Positions 1-6,185 of a DNA stretch of 8,632 nt are shown piece by piece. The stretch spans positions 1 to 8,632 of the forward strand of contig JANYDP010000594.1 of the NCBI GenBank assembly GCA_025363535.1, in the 5' to 3' direction. The stretch comes from Verrucomicrobiota bacterium (lineage in GTDB: Bacteria; Verrucomicrobiota; Verrucomicrobiia; Limisphaerales; CAIQOK01). Numbering within the stretch: position 1 is the first letter of the stretch; every line of letters begins with the position of its first letter. The notes beneath the pieces were generated by a model. It saw only the letters and a list, made by a program, of their open reading frames with translations. It was not told where the DNA came from and searched no databases. The position numbers and the translations under genes were made by a program.

Positions 1-999
1 GGCAAGCATCGCCTGAACCTGCATGCCTTCTACGGTGAGTTCGGTGGCAAGAAAGTGGATCGCGACGCCATCGAGCCGAAGCATTTCGCCAACTGGATTT
101 CGTGGGCAAAAAAGAACGGCCTCGGCCTCGACTTCAACCCAACGTGCTTCTCGCATCCGAAGTCCGCCGACGGCTTCACGCTCTCGCACCGCGACAAAGG
201 CATCCGCAATTTCTGGATCGAACACTGTCGCCGCTCGCGCGAAATCGGCGCGGCGATGGGCAAGGCGCTCAGCAAAACCTGCGTGACAAACGTCTGGATT
301 CCAGACGGCTACAAAGACACGCCCGCCGACCGCCATTCGCCGCGCGAACGGCTCGCTGAATCACTCGACGCCATTTTCAAGAAAGCGCTCTCGCCGAAAC
401 TGAACCTCGACGCCGTGGAGCCAAAGCTGTTCGGCATCGGCAGCGAAAGTTACGTTGTCGGTTCGCACGAATTTTATCTCGGCTACACCATCTCGCGCAA
501 AAAAATGCTCTGCCTTGATGCCGGCCACTATCACCCGACCGAAAGCATCGCCGACAAAATTTCCAGCGTGATGCAATATCTGCCGGAGATTTTGCTGCAC
601 GTCAGCCGTGGCGTCCGCTGGGACAGCGACCACGTCGTCATCCTCAACGACGACCTGCTGGCCATCGCGCGCGAAATCGCCGTCAATGGCTACACTGACC
701 GCGTCCGCATCGGCCTCGATTATTTTGACGCGAGCATCAACCGCGTCGCCGCATGGACCATCGGTACGCGCAACATGCTTCGTGCACTGCTCATCGCGCT
801 GCTCGAAACCCCGCTCATCCGCACCGCCGAAGCCGCCGGTGATCTCACCACGCGCCTCGCCTTGCAGGAAGAAGCCAAGTCGCTCCCGTTCGGCGCGGTG
901 TGGGATTTCTACTGCGAGAGCAAAGGCGTCCCCGTCGGCGATACGTGGCTCAACGAAGTGAAAAGTTACGAAAAAAATGTTTTGGTGAACCGCAGATAA
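1..999 (+). CDS. rhaA: L-rhamnose isomerase, 5'-truncated by the window edge
   Basis: The reading frame is open from base 1 and encodes 332 residues; compared from memory with the ~420-residue E. coli RhaA, roughly 90 N-terminal residues are missing. The enzyme is a cytoplasmic metal-dependent (Mn/Zn) isomerase that converts L-rhamnose to L-rhamnulose (EC 5.3.1.14). Family blocks visible in order are HRLNLHAF near the start, GLDFNPTCFSHPKSADGFTL, FGIGSESYVVGSHEFYLGY, LCLDAGHYHPTE, HVSRGVRWDSDHV and RIGLDYFDASINR, which include the His and Asp/Glu residues expected to bind metal and sugar. An internal ATG at 55 is not the true start, because homology continues upstream to base 1. The C-terminus (YEKNVLVNRR, stop 997-999) has the same length to within about one residue as E. 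coli, but its last codons and stop lie in a repeat that starts at 988. The identification is very secure. Confidence 0.97.
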   Translation, partial: GKHRLNLHAFYGEFGGKKVDRDAIEPKHFANWISWAKKNGLGLDFNPTCFSHPKSADGFTLSHRDKGIRNFWIEHCRRSREIGAAMGKALSKTCVTNVWIPDGYKDTPADRHSPRERLAESLDAIFKKALSPKLNLDAVEPKLFGIGSESYVVGSHEFYLGYTISRKKMLCLDAGHYHPTESIADKISSVMQYLPEILLHVSRGVRWDSDHVVILNDDLLAIAREIAVNGYTDRVRIGLDYFDASINRVAAWTIGTRNMLRALLIALLETPLIRTAEAAGDLTTRLALQEEAKSLPFGAVWDFYCESKGVPVGDTWLNEVKSYEKNVLVNRR

Positions 1000-1065
1000 A
1001 CGCAAATTCACGCAGATAAAACGAAATCAAAAAACATCTGCGTTAATCTGCGCCAATCTGCGGTT
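988..1065. repeat. Decamer inverted repeat, left flank of GxxExxY gene
   Basis: The left arm (988-1017) and the reverse complement of the right arm (1036-1065) match at 25 of 30 positions, with an 18-nt A-rich spacer, so the RNA could fold into a long hairpin. Each arm is three tandem 10-bp units; the right arm reads ATCTGCGTTA, ATCTGCGCCA, ATCTGCGGTT. The rhaA stop codon (997-999) and its last three codons (Asn-Arg-Arg) lie in the left arm. There is no U-tract directly after the stem that would make it a typical intrinsic terminator; the following AAAACTTTT is only weakly suggestive. Confidence 0.9.
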
Positions 1066-1081
1066 AAAACTTTTACGAACC

Positions 1082-1495
1082 ATGCCCCACGATGTGAACT
1101 ACAAGAAGGACGAGAGCTATCACCTGATTGGCGCTGCGTTCGAGGTTTACAACGACTGTGGGTTTGGGTTGGCCGAGGAATTTTATCAGGAGTGTCTGGA
1201 GATTGAACTGGAGTTGCAAAAAATTCCGTTCCGCGCCAAGCAGGAACTTACCAGCTTTTACAAAGGCCGCGAACTCAAGAAGCGTTACATTCCCGACCTG
1301 TTCGTGTTCAACGGTATCATCGCCGAACTCAAAGCCGTGAGTCAGTTGCTCCCGGAACACGAGGCGCAACTCATCAACTACATGAGAATCACCAAGTCGC
1401 CACTCGGCTATCTCATCAACTTTGGCAAGGCGGGCGGCCTCGATTTCAAGCGCATCATCCTCTCGGAGTATCTTCCCAAAGGAATATCTGCGTAA
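1082..1495 (+). CDS. GxxExxY family protein (PD-(D/E)XK nuclease-like)
   Basis: This is a complete 137-residue protein. It carries the family's eponymous motif at G29-L-A-E32-E-F-Y35, followed by a PD-(D/E)XK-type signature: P71-D72 on one strand and E82-L-K84 on the next. A later helix has the conserved HEAQLINY (93-100), and the C-terminus has LINFGKAG. This fits the PDDEXK_3/GxxExxY family, whose biochemical function is, to my knowledge, not established. The conserved D72, E82 and K84 suggest that a metal-dependent nuclease site is retained. No Shine-Dalgarno sequence is visible before ATG 1082; the leader is the decamer repeat plus AAAACTTTTACGAACC. The last codons (Ile-Ser-Ala) and stop overlap the downstream repeat at 1486-1519. 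It has no obvious link with rhamnose metabolism and appears more A/T-rich than its neighbours. It could be a domesticated nuclease, a repeat-associated nuclease or a passenger. Family assignment is strong; function is unknown. Confidence 0.9.
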   Translation: MPHDVNYKKDESYHLIGAAFEVYNDCGFGLAEEFYQECLEIELELQKIPFRAKQELTSFYKGRELKKRYIPDLFVFNGIIAELKAVSQLLPEHEAQLINYMRITKSPLGYLINFGKAGGLDFKRIILSEYLPKGISA

Positions 1496-1519
1496 ATTTG
1501 CGCCCATCTGCGGTTAAAA
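1486..1519. repeat. Decamer repeat, right flank of GxxExxY gene
   Basis: Three 10-bp units (ATCTGCGTAA, ATTTGCGCCC, ATCTGCGGTT) plus AAAA match 1036-1069 at 31 of 34 positions in direct orientation. The repeat contains the stop codon of the GxxExxY gene (1493-1495) and ends one base before the ATG of the ABC ATPase at 1520. It therefore forms the whole leader of that gene, in place of any recognisable ribosome binding site. Confidence 0.9.
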
Positions 1520-3010
1520 ATGTCTTCGCTCCTCCAATTATCAGCGGTTGCCAAATCCTTCGGCGCGGTACGCGCGCTCAAGGGCGTGTCGTTTGATTTG
1601 CGGGCAGGCGAGGTTCACGCATTGCTCGGCGAGAACGGCGCGGGCAAGTCCACGCTCATCAAGGTCATCACCGGCGCACATCAACCCGATGGCGGCGCGA
1701 TTGAAATCAACGGCGAGCGCGTGTCACATCTCACGCCCGCGTCCGCGCATAAACTCGGCATCGCCTGCATCTATCAGCAGCCCGCACTGTTTCCAGATTT
1801 GACGGTCACTGAAAATATCGCGTTGCGACTCGAACCCGCGTCCGCCGCGCGCAAAGTGAACTGGCCCGCCCGCCGCACCCGCGCCACGGAATTGCTGAAA
1901 CGCATCGGCGCAGAAATTTCGCCGGAAGCCGAGGTGCGTTCACTCTCCATGCCGGAACAGCAACTTGTTGAAATCGCCTGCGCGCTTGGCGCAGGCGCGC
2001 GCATCGTCATCATGGACGAGCCGACCGCGTCGCTGACGCAGAAGGAGCAGCACCTGTTGTTCGCCGTCGTGAAGGATTTGCGCACGAACGGCGTGGGCGT
2101 CATTTACATTTCGCATCGGCTTGAGGAAATTTTTGCACTCGCCGATCGCGTGACGGTTTTGCGCGATGGCGAAAGCGTGGGCACAAACCAAGTCCACACG
2201 ATGAATGAGGCGTCGCTCATCAAGCTGATGGTTGGCCGCGAAGTCTCGGCTATCTATCCACCGTCCGAAAGCGAAGCGGGCAAAGCCATACTCTCACTCA
2301 AGAACCTCAATTGCATGGCGGGTGGCGTAAAGAACGTCTCACTCGATGTTCATGCAGGTGAAGTTGTCGGCATGGCGGGCCTGGTCGGCGCGGGGCGGAC
2401 GGAACTGGCGCGCGTTCTCTTCGGCATCACACCTGCCGACTCCGGCGAGATCATTCTCAACGGCCAGCACATCACCATTTCCTCGCCGCAAGAAGCCGTC
2501 GCGCACGGCATCGCGTATGTGCCGGAAGACCGGCGGCGGCACGGCGTTATTCTCGAAATGCCCATCGCGCACAACATGACGATGGCGATTCACCGACGGA
2601 TCTTTCCCGGCGCGTGGTTGCAGTTTGGTGCGGAGAGACAGCTTGCCCTCGATTTCATCTGCGACCTCGGCGTGAAAGCTTATGGGCCGGATGCGCCCGG
2701 CGGTTCGTTGAGCGGCGGCAACCAGCAGAAAGTTTCCCTCGCCCGCTGGCTCGCCACGAAGCCCAAGCTGCTCATCCTCGACGAACCGACGCAAGGTGTG
2801 GACGTGGGCGCGAAAAGCGAAATCCACAAAATCATCCGCCGCCTCGCGAAAGAAGGTCTGGCCGTGCTGATGATTTCGAGCGATCTGCCGGAAGTGTTGG
2901 GAATGGCCGACCGCATCGCCGTGATGCGCGGCGGGACGATAGCCGCAATGTTGCCCGGCAAGAGCGACGCGCATACGGTTATGGCGGCGGCGTTGGGACA
3001 AACAAAATGA
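1520..3010 (+). CDS. rhaT (rhizobial nomenclature): Rhamnose-type sugar ABC transporter, two-domain ATP-binding protein
   Basis: This 496-residue protein has two fused nucleotide-binding domains, as is usual for carbohydrate importers of the Rbs/Lsr/Rha (CUT2) class. Domain 1 has Walker A GENGAGKST (37-45), a degenerate signature LSMPEQQ (142-148), Walker B IVIMDEPT (162-169) and switch His199. Domain 2 has the altered P-loop GLVGAGRTE (287-295), where the usual Lys is replaced as is common in this family, then an intact signature LSGGNQQK (397-404) and Walker B LLILDEPT (417-424). It energises import by the two permeases encoded just downstream and acts at the inner face of the cytoplasmic membrane. 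The substrate is assigned from context (rhaA before, rhaM after); sequence alone would also allow ribose, AI-2 or another sugar. The start at 1520 abuts the decamer repeat and lacks a Shine-Dalgarno sequence. 'rhaT' here follows Rhizobium rhaSTPQ usage, not the E. coli proton symporter. Confidence 0.93.
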   Translation: MSSLLQLSAVAKSFGAVRALKGVSFDLRAGEVHALLGENGAGKSTLIKVITGAHQPDGGAIEINGERVSHLTPASAHKLGIACIYQQPALFPDLTVTENIALRLEPASAARKVNWPARRTRATELLKRIGAEISPEAEVRSLSMPEQQLVEIACALGAGARIVIMDEPTASLTQKEQHLLFAVVKDLRTNGVGVIYISHRLEEIFALADRVTVLRDGESVGTNQVHTMNEASLIKLMVGREVSAIYPPSESEAGKAILSLKNLNCMAGGVKNVSLDVHAGEVVGMAGLVGAGRTELARVLFGITPADSGEIILNGQHITISSPQEAVAHGIAYVPEDRRRHGVILEMPIAHNMTMAIHRRIFPGAWLQFGAERQLALDFICDLGVKAYGPDAPGGSLSGGNQQKVSLARWLATKPKLLILDEPTQGVDVGAKSEIHKIIRRLAKEGLAVLMISSDLPEVLGMADRIAVMRGGTIAAMLPGKSDAHTVMAAALGQTK

Positions 3011-3011
3011 A

Positions 3012-3048
3012 AAATCCCAAATCCCAAATCCCAAATCCCAAATCCCAA
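3012..3048. repeat. AAATCCC heptamer tandem array (5 copies)
   Basis: Five perfect head-to-tail AAATCCC units occupy 3012-3046, followed by AA, starting two bases after the TGA of the ATPase gene. With the GGAAYTT heptamers at 3083-3110 this forms an imperfect inverted pair: the reverse complement GGGATTT matches GGAACTT at 5 of 7 positions and GGAATTT at 6 of 7. The two arrays could therefore pair loosely across 34 nt. Confidence 0.95.
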
Positions 3049-3082
3049 GCTGGTGCGGGTTGCCGCGCTGTTTTTGTTTATC

Positions 3083-3110
3083 GGAACTTGGAACTTGGAA
3101 CTTGGAATTT
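3083..3110. repeat. GGAACTT heptamer tandem array (4 copies)
   Basis: Three GGAACTT units and one GGAATTT lie head to tail, ending 7 bases before the Shine-Dalgarno sequence of permease 1. The array is translatable in the permease frame (Gly-Thr-Trp-Asn-Leu-Glu type peptide). That creates a spurious upstream extension of the permease reading frame beginning at ATG 3060. Confidence 0.95.
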
Positions 3111-3117
3111 CAGTTAC

Positions 3118-3122
3118 GGAGG
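3118..3122 (+). promoter_or_regulatory. Shine-Dalgarno site of permease 1
   Basis: A perfect GGAGG lies 6 nt before ATG 3129. It fixes the start of permease 1 and rules out the in-frame ATG at 3060, which would add 23 residues partly coded by the heptamer array. It is one of only two clear ribosome binding sites in the window. Confidence 0.85.
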
Positions 3123-3128
3123 TGCCCG

Positions 3129-4058
3129 ATGAAACGCCACTTCCGCGAACTCTCCGTCGCCGCTGCGCTCGCGCTCGTGCTGCTCGGCCTGGCGGTGGTT
3201 GCGCCCGCATTTTTCCAGCCGCAGCCGTTGCTATCGCTGCTCACCCGCGAAGCCCCGACACTCGTAGTCGCCTGCGGCATGGCGCTCATCATCATCGCGC
3301 GGGAGATTGATATTTCGGTCGGGTCGCAATTTGCAATTTGCAGCGTCGCAGCGGGTTTGCTTGCAGCGAAAGGTGTTTCGTTGCCACTGGTTTTTTTATC
3401 GTCCATCGCGCTTGGCGGCGGGATGGGTGCGCTTAACGGCTGGCTCGTCGCGGGGTTGCGGTTGCCATCCATCGTCGTGACGTTGGCGACGATGGTGACG
3501 CTGCGGCAAGGCTTGAACATGGCGCGACAGGGCGAGTTCGTGAATCTGCCAGACGGCGTGCAATGGTTCGGCCTGAGCCAGGTCGCGGGGCAATGGTCGC
3601 TGGTGACGGCGGCGTTTGCGCTGCTCGTGCTGATGGCGTTCACCACGAAACATCTCGCGGCGGGAAGATTTGTCTATGCGGTCGGCACGGATGCCGAAGC
3701 GGCGCGGCTCGCGGGCATTCGTCCGCAGATGGTCACGTTTTCCACGTTCGTTTTGCTTGGCGCGCTCACGGGTTTGGCGGCGATGATGAATATCGTCCAA
3801 TCGCCGCAAGTCCAACCCGCATCCGGCGGCGGCCTCGAATTGAAAGTCATCGCGGCGGTGGTCGTCGGCGGCGTGGCCATCTCCGGCGGGCGCGGAAATC
3901 TGTGGGGCATGTTTGTCGGCTTGCTGCTGCTGGCGTGCATCGCCCCCGCTCTAACACATCTGCATATCGAGGCGTATTGGGAAAAGGCGATACAAGGCGC
4001 GATCATCTTGCTCGCAGTCATGGCGGATGGATTGCGGAGCCGGAAACAAAAAGTTTAA
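3129..4058 (+). CDS. rhaP (rhizobial nomenclature): Rhamnose-type ABC transporter permease 1
   Basis: This 309-residue integral membrane protein of the CUT2 permease family (BPD_transp_2 type) has many hydrophobic segments, the first at about residues 8-28. The family motif REIDISVGS lies at 58-66, and a conserved cytoplasmic loop with the pattern AGRFVYAVGTDAEAARLAGI lies at about 178-197 and probably contacts the ATPase. It forms a heterodimeric channel with permease 2. The start at ATG 3129 is chosen because of the GGAGG 6 nt upstream and because the protein then begins with a normal basic N-terminus (MKRHF). Its stop codon (4056-4058) overlaps by two bases the decamer repeat that begins at 4057. 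The rhamnose substrate is inferred from operon context. Confidence 0.92.
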   Translation: MKRHFRELSVAAALALVLLGLAVVAPAFFQPQPLLSLLTREAPTLVVACGMALIIIAREIDISVGSQFAICSVAAGLLAAKGVSLPLVFLSSIALGGGMGALNGWLVAGLRLPSIVVTLATMVTLRQGLNMARQGEFVNLPDGVQWFGLSQVAGQWSLVTAAFALLVLMAFTTKHLAAGRFVYAVGTDAEAARLAGIRPQMVTFSTFVLLGALTGLAAMMNIVQSPQVQPASGGGLELKVIAAVVVGGVAISGGRGNLWGMFVGLLLLACIAPALTHLHIEAYWEKAIQGAIILLAVMADGLRSRKQKV

Positions 4059-4090
4059 CCGCGGATGAACACTGATAAACACGGATGGAA
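4057..4090. repeat. Decamer repeat across the permease 1/permease 2 junction
   Basis: Three 10-bp units (AACCGCGGAT, GAACACTGAT, AAACACGGAT) are followed by GGAA. The layout and the first unit resemble the left arm at 988-1017 (AACCGCAGAT; 9 of 10 in unit 1, lower in units 2 and 3), so it looks like a divergent member of the same repeat class. It overlaps the stop of permease 1 and contains the start codon and first codons of permease 2. Confidence 0.85.
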
Positions 4091-5108
4091 AAAAGTTCTG
4101 CGGCGGCATGAGACGCTGTTGCTGCTCGTGCTCATGGCGGAGTGGATGTTCTTTTACTACGCCGGCACGTCGGTAAACCGGCGCGGGATGACGGTGGGCT
4201 TCGGCACGATTGACCGGCAGTTCGACATCCTGCGGCACTCGTGCGAAATCGGCCTGCTCGCGCTGGCGCTGACGCCGGTGATTCTCACGGGCGGCATTGA
4301 TTTGTCCGTCGGCTCGCTGCTTGGGTTGTCAGCGATCATGTTTGGAAAACTCTGGCACGACGCCGGGCTGTCCGTCGGCGTGGCGGCGGGTTGCGCGCTT
4401 GGCATCGGCGCGCTGGCGGGTGGATTGAATGCCGTGCTCATTACCACGCTGCGGATTCCGCCGCTCATTGTAACGCTCGGAACTTACTCGCTGTTTCGCG
4501 GACTCGCGGAAGCCACCACCCACGGCTCGGTGACGTACACGGATTTTCCGGCGGCGTTTCTTTTTCTCGGCCAGGAACGCTGGCTCGGCTTGCCCACGCA
4601 GGCCTGGCTGTTCATCGCGGTGGCCATTGCAGTCTGGCTGCTGGTGCACCGCACGACGTTCGGGCGTTCGTTCCGCGCGATCGGCTTTGCGCCGGAAGGC
4701 ACGCGTTACGCGGGCATCCCCGTCGAGCGGCGGCTGGCGATGGTTTATGTGCTGGCGGGAATTATTTCCGCACTGGCGGCGATTATTTACACCGCCCGGC
4801 TCGGCCAGGCGAAGGCCGACGCGGGCATGGGTTACGAGCTGTTCGCCATCACGGCAGTCGTGCTGGGCGGCACGAGTATTTTCGGCGGCGTCGGTTCGGT
4901 TCACGGAACGCTGCTGGGCGTGGCGGCGATTGCGGTTTTGAAAAACGGCCTCGCGTGTCTGCCCCTCGTGATGCGCATGAACAGCGCGGAGGAACTTTCC
5001 GGCATGATGACCGGCGCGCTGCTGCTGCTCGCCTTGTGCGGCAGCGTGCTGCCAAAATTCTTTGCCAACTGGCGCACCCGTCGGCAAGCTCTCACCAAAC
5101 CGATTTAA
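4065..5108 (+). CDS. rhaQ (rhizobial nomenclature): Rhamnose-type ABC transporter permease 2
   Basis: This 347-residue second membrane subunit is of the same CUT2 family. It has the motif GGIDLSVGS at 76-84, the intracellular loop FGRSFRAIGFAPEGTRYAGI at 199-218 and a hydrophobic C-terminal helix. It pairs with permease 1 to form the sugar channel. The first eight residues (MNTDKHGW) are entirely translated decamer repeat; family-like sequence begins near RRHETLLLL (residues 13-21). No better in-frame start exists before the first membrane segment, because the next in-frame ATG (Met24) falls inside it. The repeat therefore seems to supply the working start codon. No Shine-Dalgarno sequence is seen, and the start is only 6 nt after the permease 1 stop, which suggests translational coupling. 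Substrate is assigned by context. Confidence 0.92.
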   Translation: MNTDKHGWKKVLRRHETLLLLVLMAEWMFFYYAGTSVNRRGMTVGFGTIDRQFDILRHSCEIGLLALALTPVILTGGIDLSVGSLLGLSAIMFGKLWHDAGLSVGVAAGCALGIGALAGGLNAVLITTLRIPPLIVTLGTYSLFRGLAEATTHGSVTYTDFPAAFLFLGQERWLGLPTQAWLFIAVAIAVWLLVHRTTFGRSFRAIGFAPEGTRYAGIPVERRLAMVYVLAGIISALAAIIYTARLGQAKADAGMGYELFAITAVVLGGTSIFGGVGSVHGTLLGVAAIAVLKNGLACLPLVMRMNSAEELSGMMTGALLLLALCGSVLPKFFANWRTRRQALTKPI

Positions 5109-5121
5109 CCAACAACCAACA
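5107..5121. repeat. Two AACCAAC heptamers between permease 2 and binding protein
   Basis: AACCAAC occurs twice in tandem (5107-5113 and 5114-5120), overlapping the TAA of permease 2 and ending two bases before ATG 5123. Two copies could be chance. It is recorded because 7-bp periodicity recurs at other junctions and because it fills the entire leader of the next gene. Confidence 0.5.
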
Positions 5122-5122
5122 C

Positions 5123-6103
5123 ATGAAACGTATTCTTGCCTCCATCCTCGTTGCCGGCTTCGCGCTGGCGGGAATCAACGCTCCTGCCGCCGACGGCAAA
5201 CTCGTCATCGCCCTGCTGCCCAAGGCCAAGGGCAACGCCTATTTCCTCTCGTGCAAAGCCGGGGCGGATCGGGCGGCGAAAGAACTCGGCGTCGAGCTTC
5301 TGTTCGACGGCCCGACAGATTCCAACGCAGCCAAGCAAAATGAAATCGTCGAGAACTGGATCACGTTGGGCGTGGATGCCATCGCAGTGGCGGCGGAAAA
5401 CAAGGAGGGCATTTCCACCGCGCTGCGCAAGGCCCAGAAGGCCGGCGTGAAGGTCATCACCTACGACGCGGACGCGTTGCCGGACGCTCGGAGTTTTTTT
5501 GTGAACCAGGCGACGCCGCAAGGGATCGGTTACACCTTGATGGATGAAGCCGCGCGCCTGTGCGGTGAGGACGGCGAGTTTGCCATCATCACCGCCACGC
5601 TCACCGCCGCGAACATGCGCGAGTGGCAGAAGCACATTGAAGCGCGGCTCAAGGAAAAATATCCAAAGATGAAACTGGTGGCGGTGCGGCCCTGCGACGA
5701 CTTGAAGGACAAGGCGCAGTCGGAAGCCACGGCGTTGATGAGCGCAAACCCGAATTTGAAATGCATCATGGCCATCTGTTCGCCCGGCGTGCCCGGCGCG
5801 GCGGAAGCGGTGAAGCAGGCGGGCAAGTCCGGCAAGGTGAAAGTCCTCGGCCTCGGTTTGCCGAACGAGAACAAACGCTACGTCCACGAAGGCGTGACTG
5901 ACGCGGTGATTCTCTGGAACACGGAAGACCTCGGCTACCTCGCGGTGCAGGCGGCCGTGGCGCTGGCCAAGGATCAGTTGAAGCCGGGCGACAAAACCGT
6001 CAAGGCGGGCAAGCTCGGTGAGTTCCAGATTGAGGGCGACAACATCATGCTCGGCAAGCCCTACATCTTCAACAAGGAGAACATTGACAAGTTTGATTTT
6101 TGA
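5123..6103 (+). CDS. rhaS (rhizobial nomenclature): Rhamnose-type ABC transporter periplasmic sugar-binding protein
   Basis: This 326-residue secreted receptor has a signal peptide at residues 1-22 (basic MKR, hydrophobic core, AxA-type site A20-P-A22). The mature protein follows the periplasmic-binding-protein-like (RbsB/LsrB/RhaS) plan. It opens with KLVIALLPKAKGNAYF, has DGPTDSNAAKQNEIVENWI about 50 residues in, then VDAIAVAAEN, VITYDADA and a hinge-proximal GLPNENKRYVHEG. It delivers sugar to the permease pair. An upstream in-frame extension back to 4391 exists only because that frame is open within permease 2; ATG 5123 directly precedes the signal peptide and is clearly the start. The leader has no Shine-Dalgarno sequence (AACCAAC repeats). 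The gene comes last in the transporter, as in the lsrACDB order. L-rhamnose as ligand is inferred from the neighbours; AI-2-type receptors are similar in sequence. Confidence 0.93.
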   Translation: MKRILASILVAGFALAGINAPAADGKLVIALLPKAKGNAYFLSCKAGADRAAKELGVELLFDGPTDSNAAKQNEIVENWITLGVDAIAVAAENKEGISTALRKAQKAGVKVITYDADALPDARSFFVNQATPQGIGYTLMDEAARLCGEDGEFAIITATLTAANMREWQKHIEARLKEKYPKMKLVAVRPCDDLKDKAQSEATALMSANPNLKCIMAICSPGVPGAAEAVKQAGKSGKVKVLGLGLPNENKRYVHEGVTDAVILWNTEDLGYLAVQAAVALAKDQLKPGDKTVKAGKLGEFQIEGDNIMLGKPYIFNKENIDKFDF

Positions 6104-6109
6104 GGAGAC

Positions 6110-6175
6110 GGAATTGGCAAAATCATGCTGAAAGGAATTTGGGATATGATTTTGCCCCCATGATTTTGCCATTCC
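6110..6175. repeat. Inverted repeat with GATTTTGCC motif after the binding-protein gene
   Basis: The left arm (6110-6127) and right arm (6159-6175) are perfect reverse complements apart from one extra T, giving a 17-bp stem with a 31-nt loop. The loop holds another copy of ATGATTTTGCC (6146-6156) that could compete with the right arm for the same left arm. It fills most of the 82-nt gap between the binding-protein stop and rhaM. The stem is followed by CATTTTACGG, not a proper U-tract, so it is a poor intrinsic terminator. A 3' stabiliser of the binding-protein mRNA, as known for the E. coli malE-malF REP, is a reasonable guess. Confidence 0.85.
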
Positions 6176-6185
6176 CATTTTACGG

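Larger units (their letters stand above)
988..1519 (+). mobile_element. Putative GxxExxY gene cassette bounded by decamer repeats
   Basis: The 532-bp interval starts with a decamer inverted repeat (988-1065), contains one small PD-(D/E)XK-like gene, and ends with a repeat (1486-1519) that matches the right arm of the first at 31 of 34 positions in direct orientation. The boundaries fall exactly on the 3' end of rhaA and the start codon of the ABC ATPase, so removing the block would join two genes that belong together. The central gene has no role in rhamnose metabolism. No transposase, integrase or target-site duplication is visible, so calling this a mobile unit is inference. The alternative is a gene that happens to sit between two independently acquired repeats. 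Confidence 0.4.

Noticed and set aside
988..1065. A rho-independent terminator after rhaA
   Set aside because: The stem is long, imperfect and not followed directly by a U-tract, and the next genes are co-oriented; the decamer periodicity explains the symmetry better.
988..1519. Target-site duplications flanking the GxxExxY cassette
   Set aside because: I saw no short direct repeat just outside 988 and 1519 beyond the decamer repeat itself, so no transposition footprint can be claimed.
3012..3110. A CRISPR array
   Set aside because: The units are 7 bp, directly adjacent and without unique spacers, so they are tandem microsatellite-like repeats.
3060..3128. An upstream in-frame start for permease 1 adding 23 residues
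   Set aside because: The added peptide is coded partly by the GGAACTT array, while GGAGG is correctly spaced before ATG 3129, where normal family sequence begins.
4391..6103. A 570-residue reading frame that would fuse a long N-terminal part to the sugar-binding protein
   Set aside because: Its upstream part runs inside permease 2 in another frame and has low-complexity Arg/His/Ala composition; the signal peptide starts exactly at ATG 5123.
1520..6103. An autoinducer-2 (Lsr) uptake system, which has the same gene order
   Set aside because: rhaA upstream and rhaM immediately downstream point to rhamnose, and no lsrF, lsrG, lsrK or lsrR is visible; AI-2 cannot be excluded from the transporter sequence alone.
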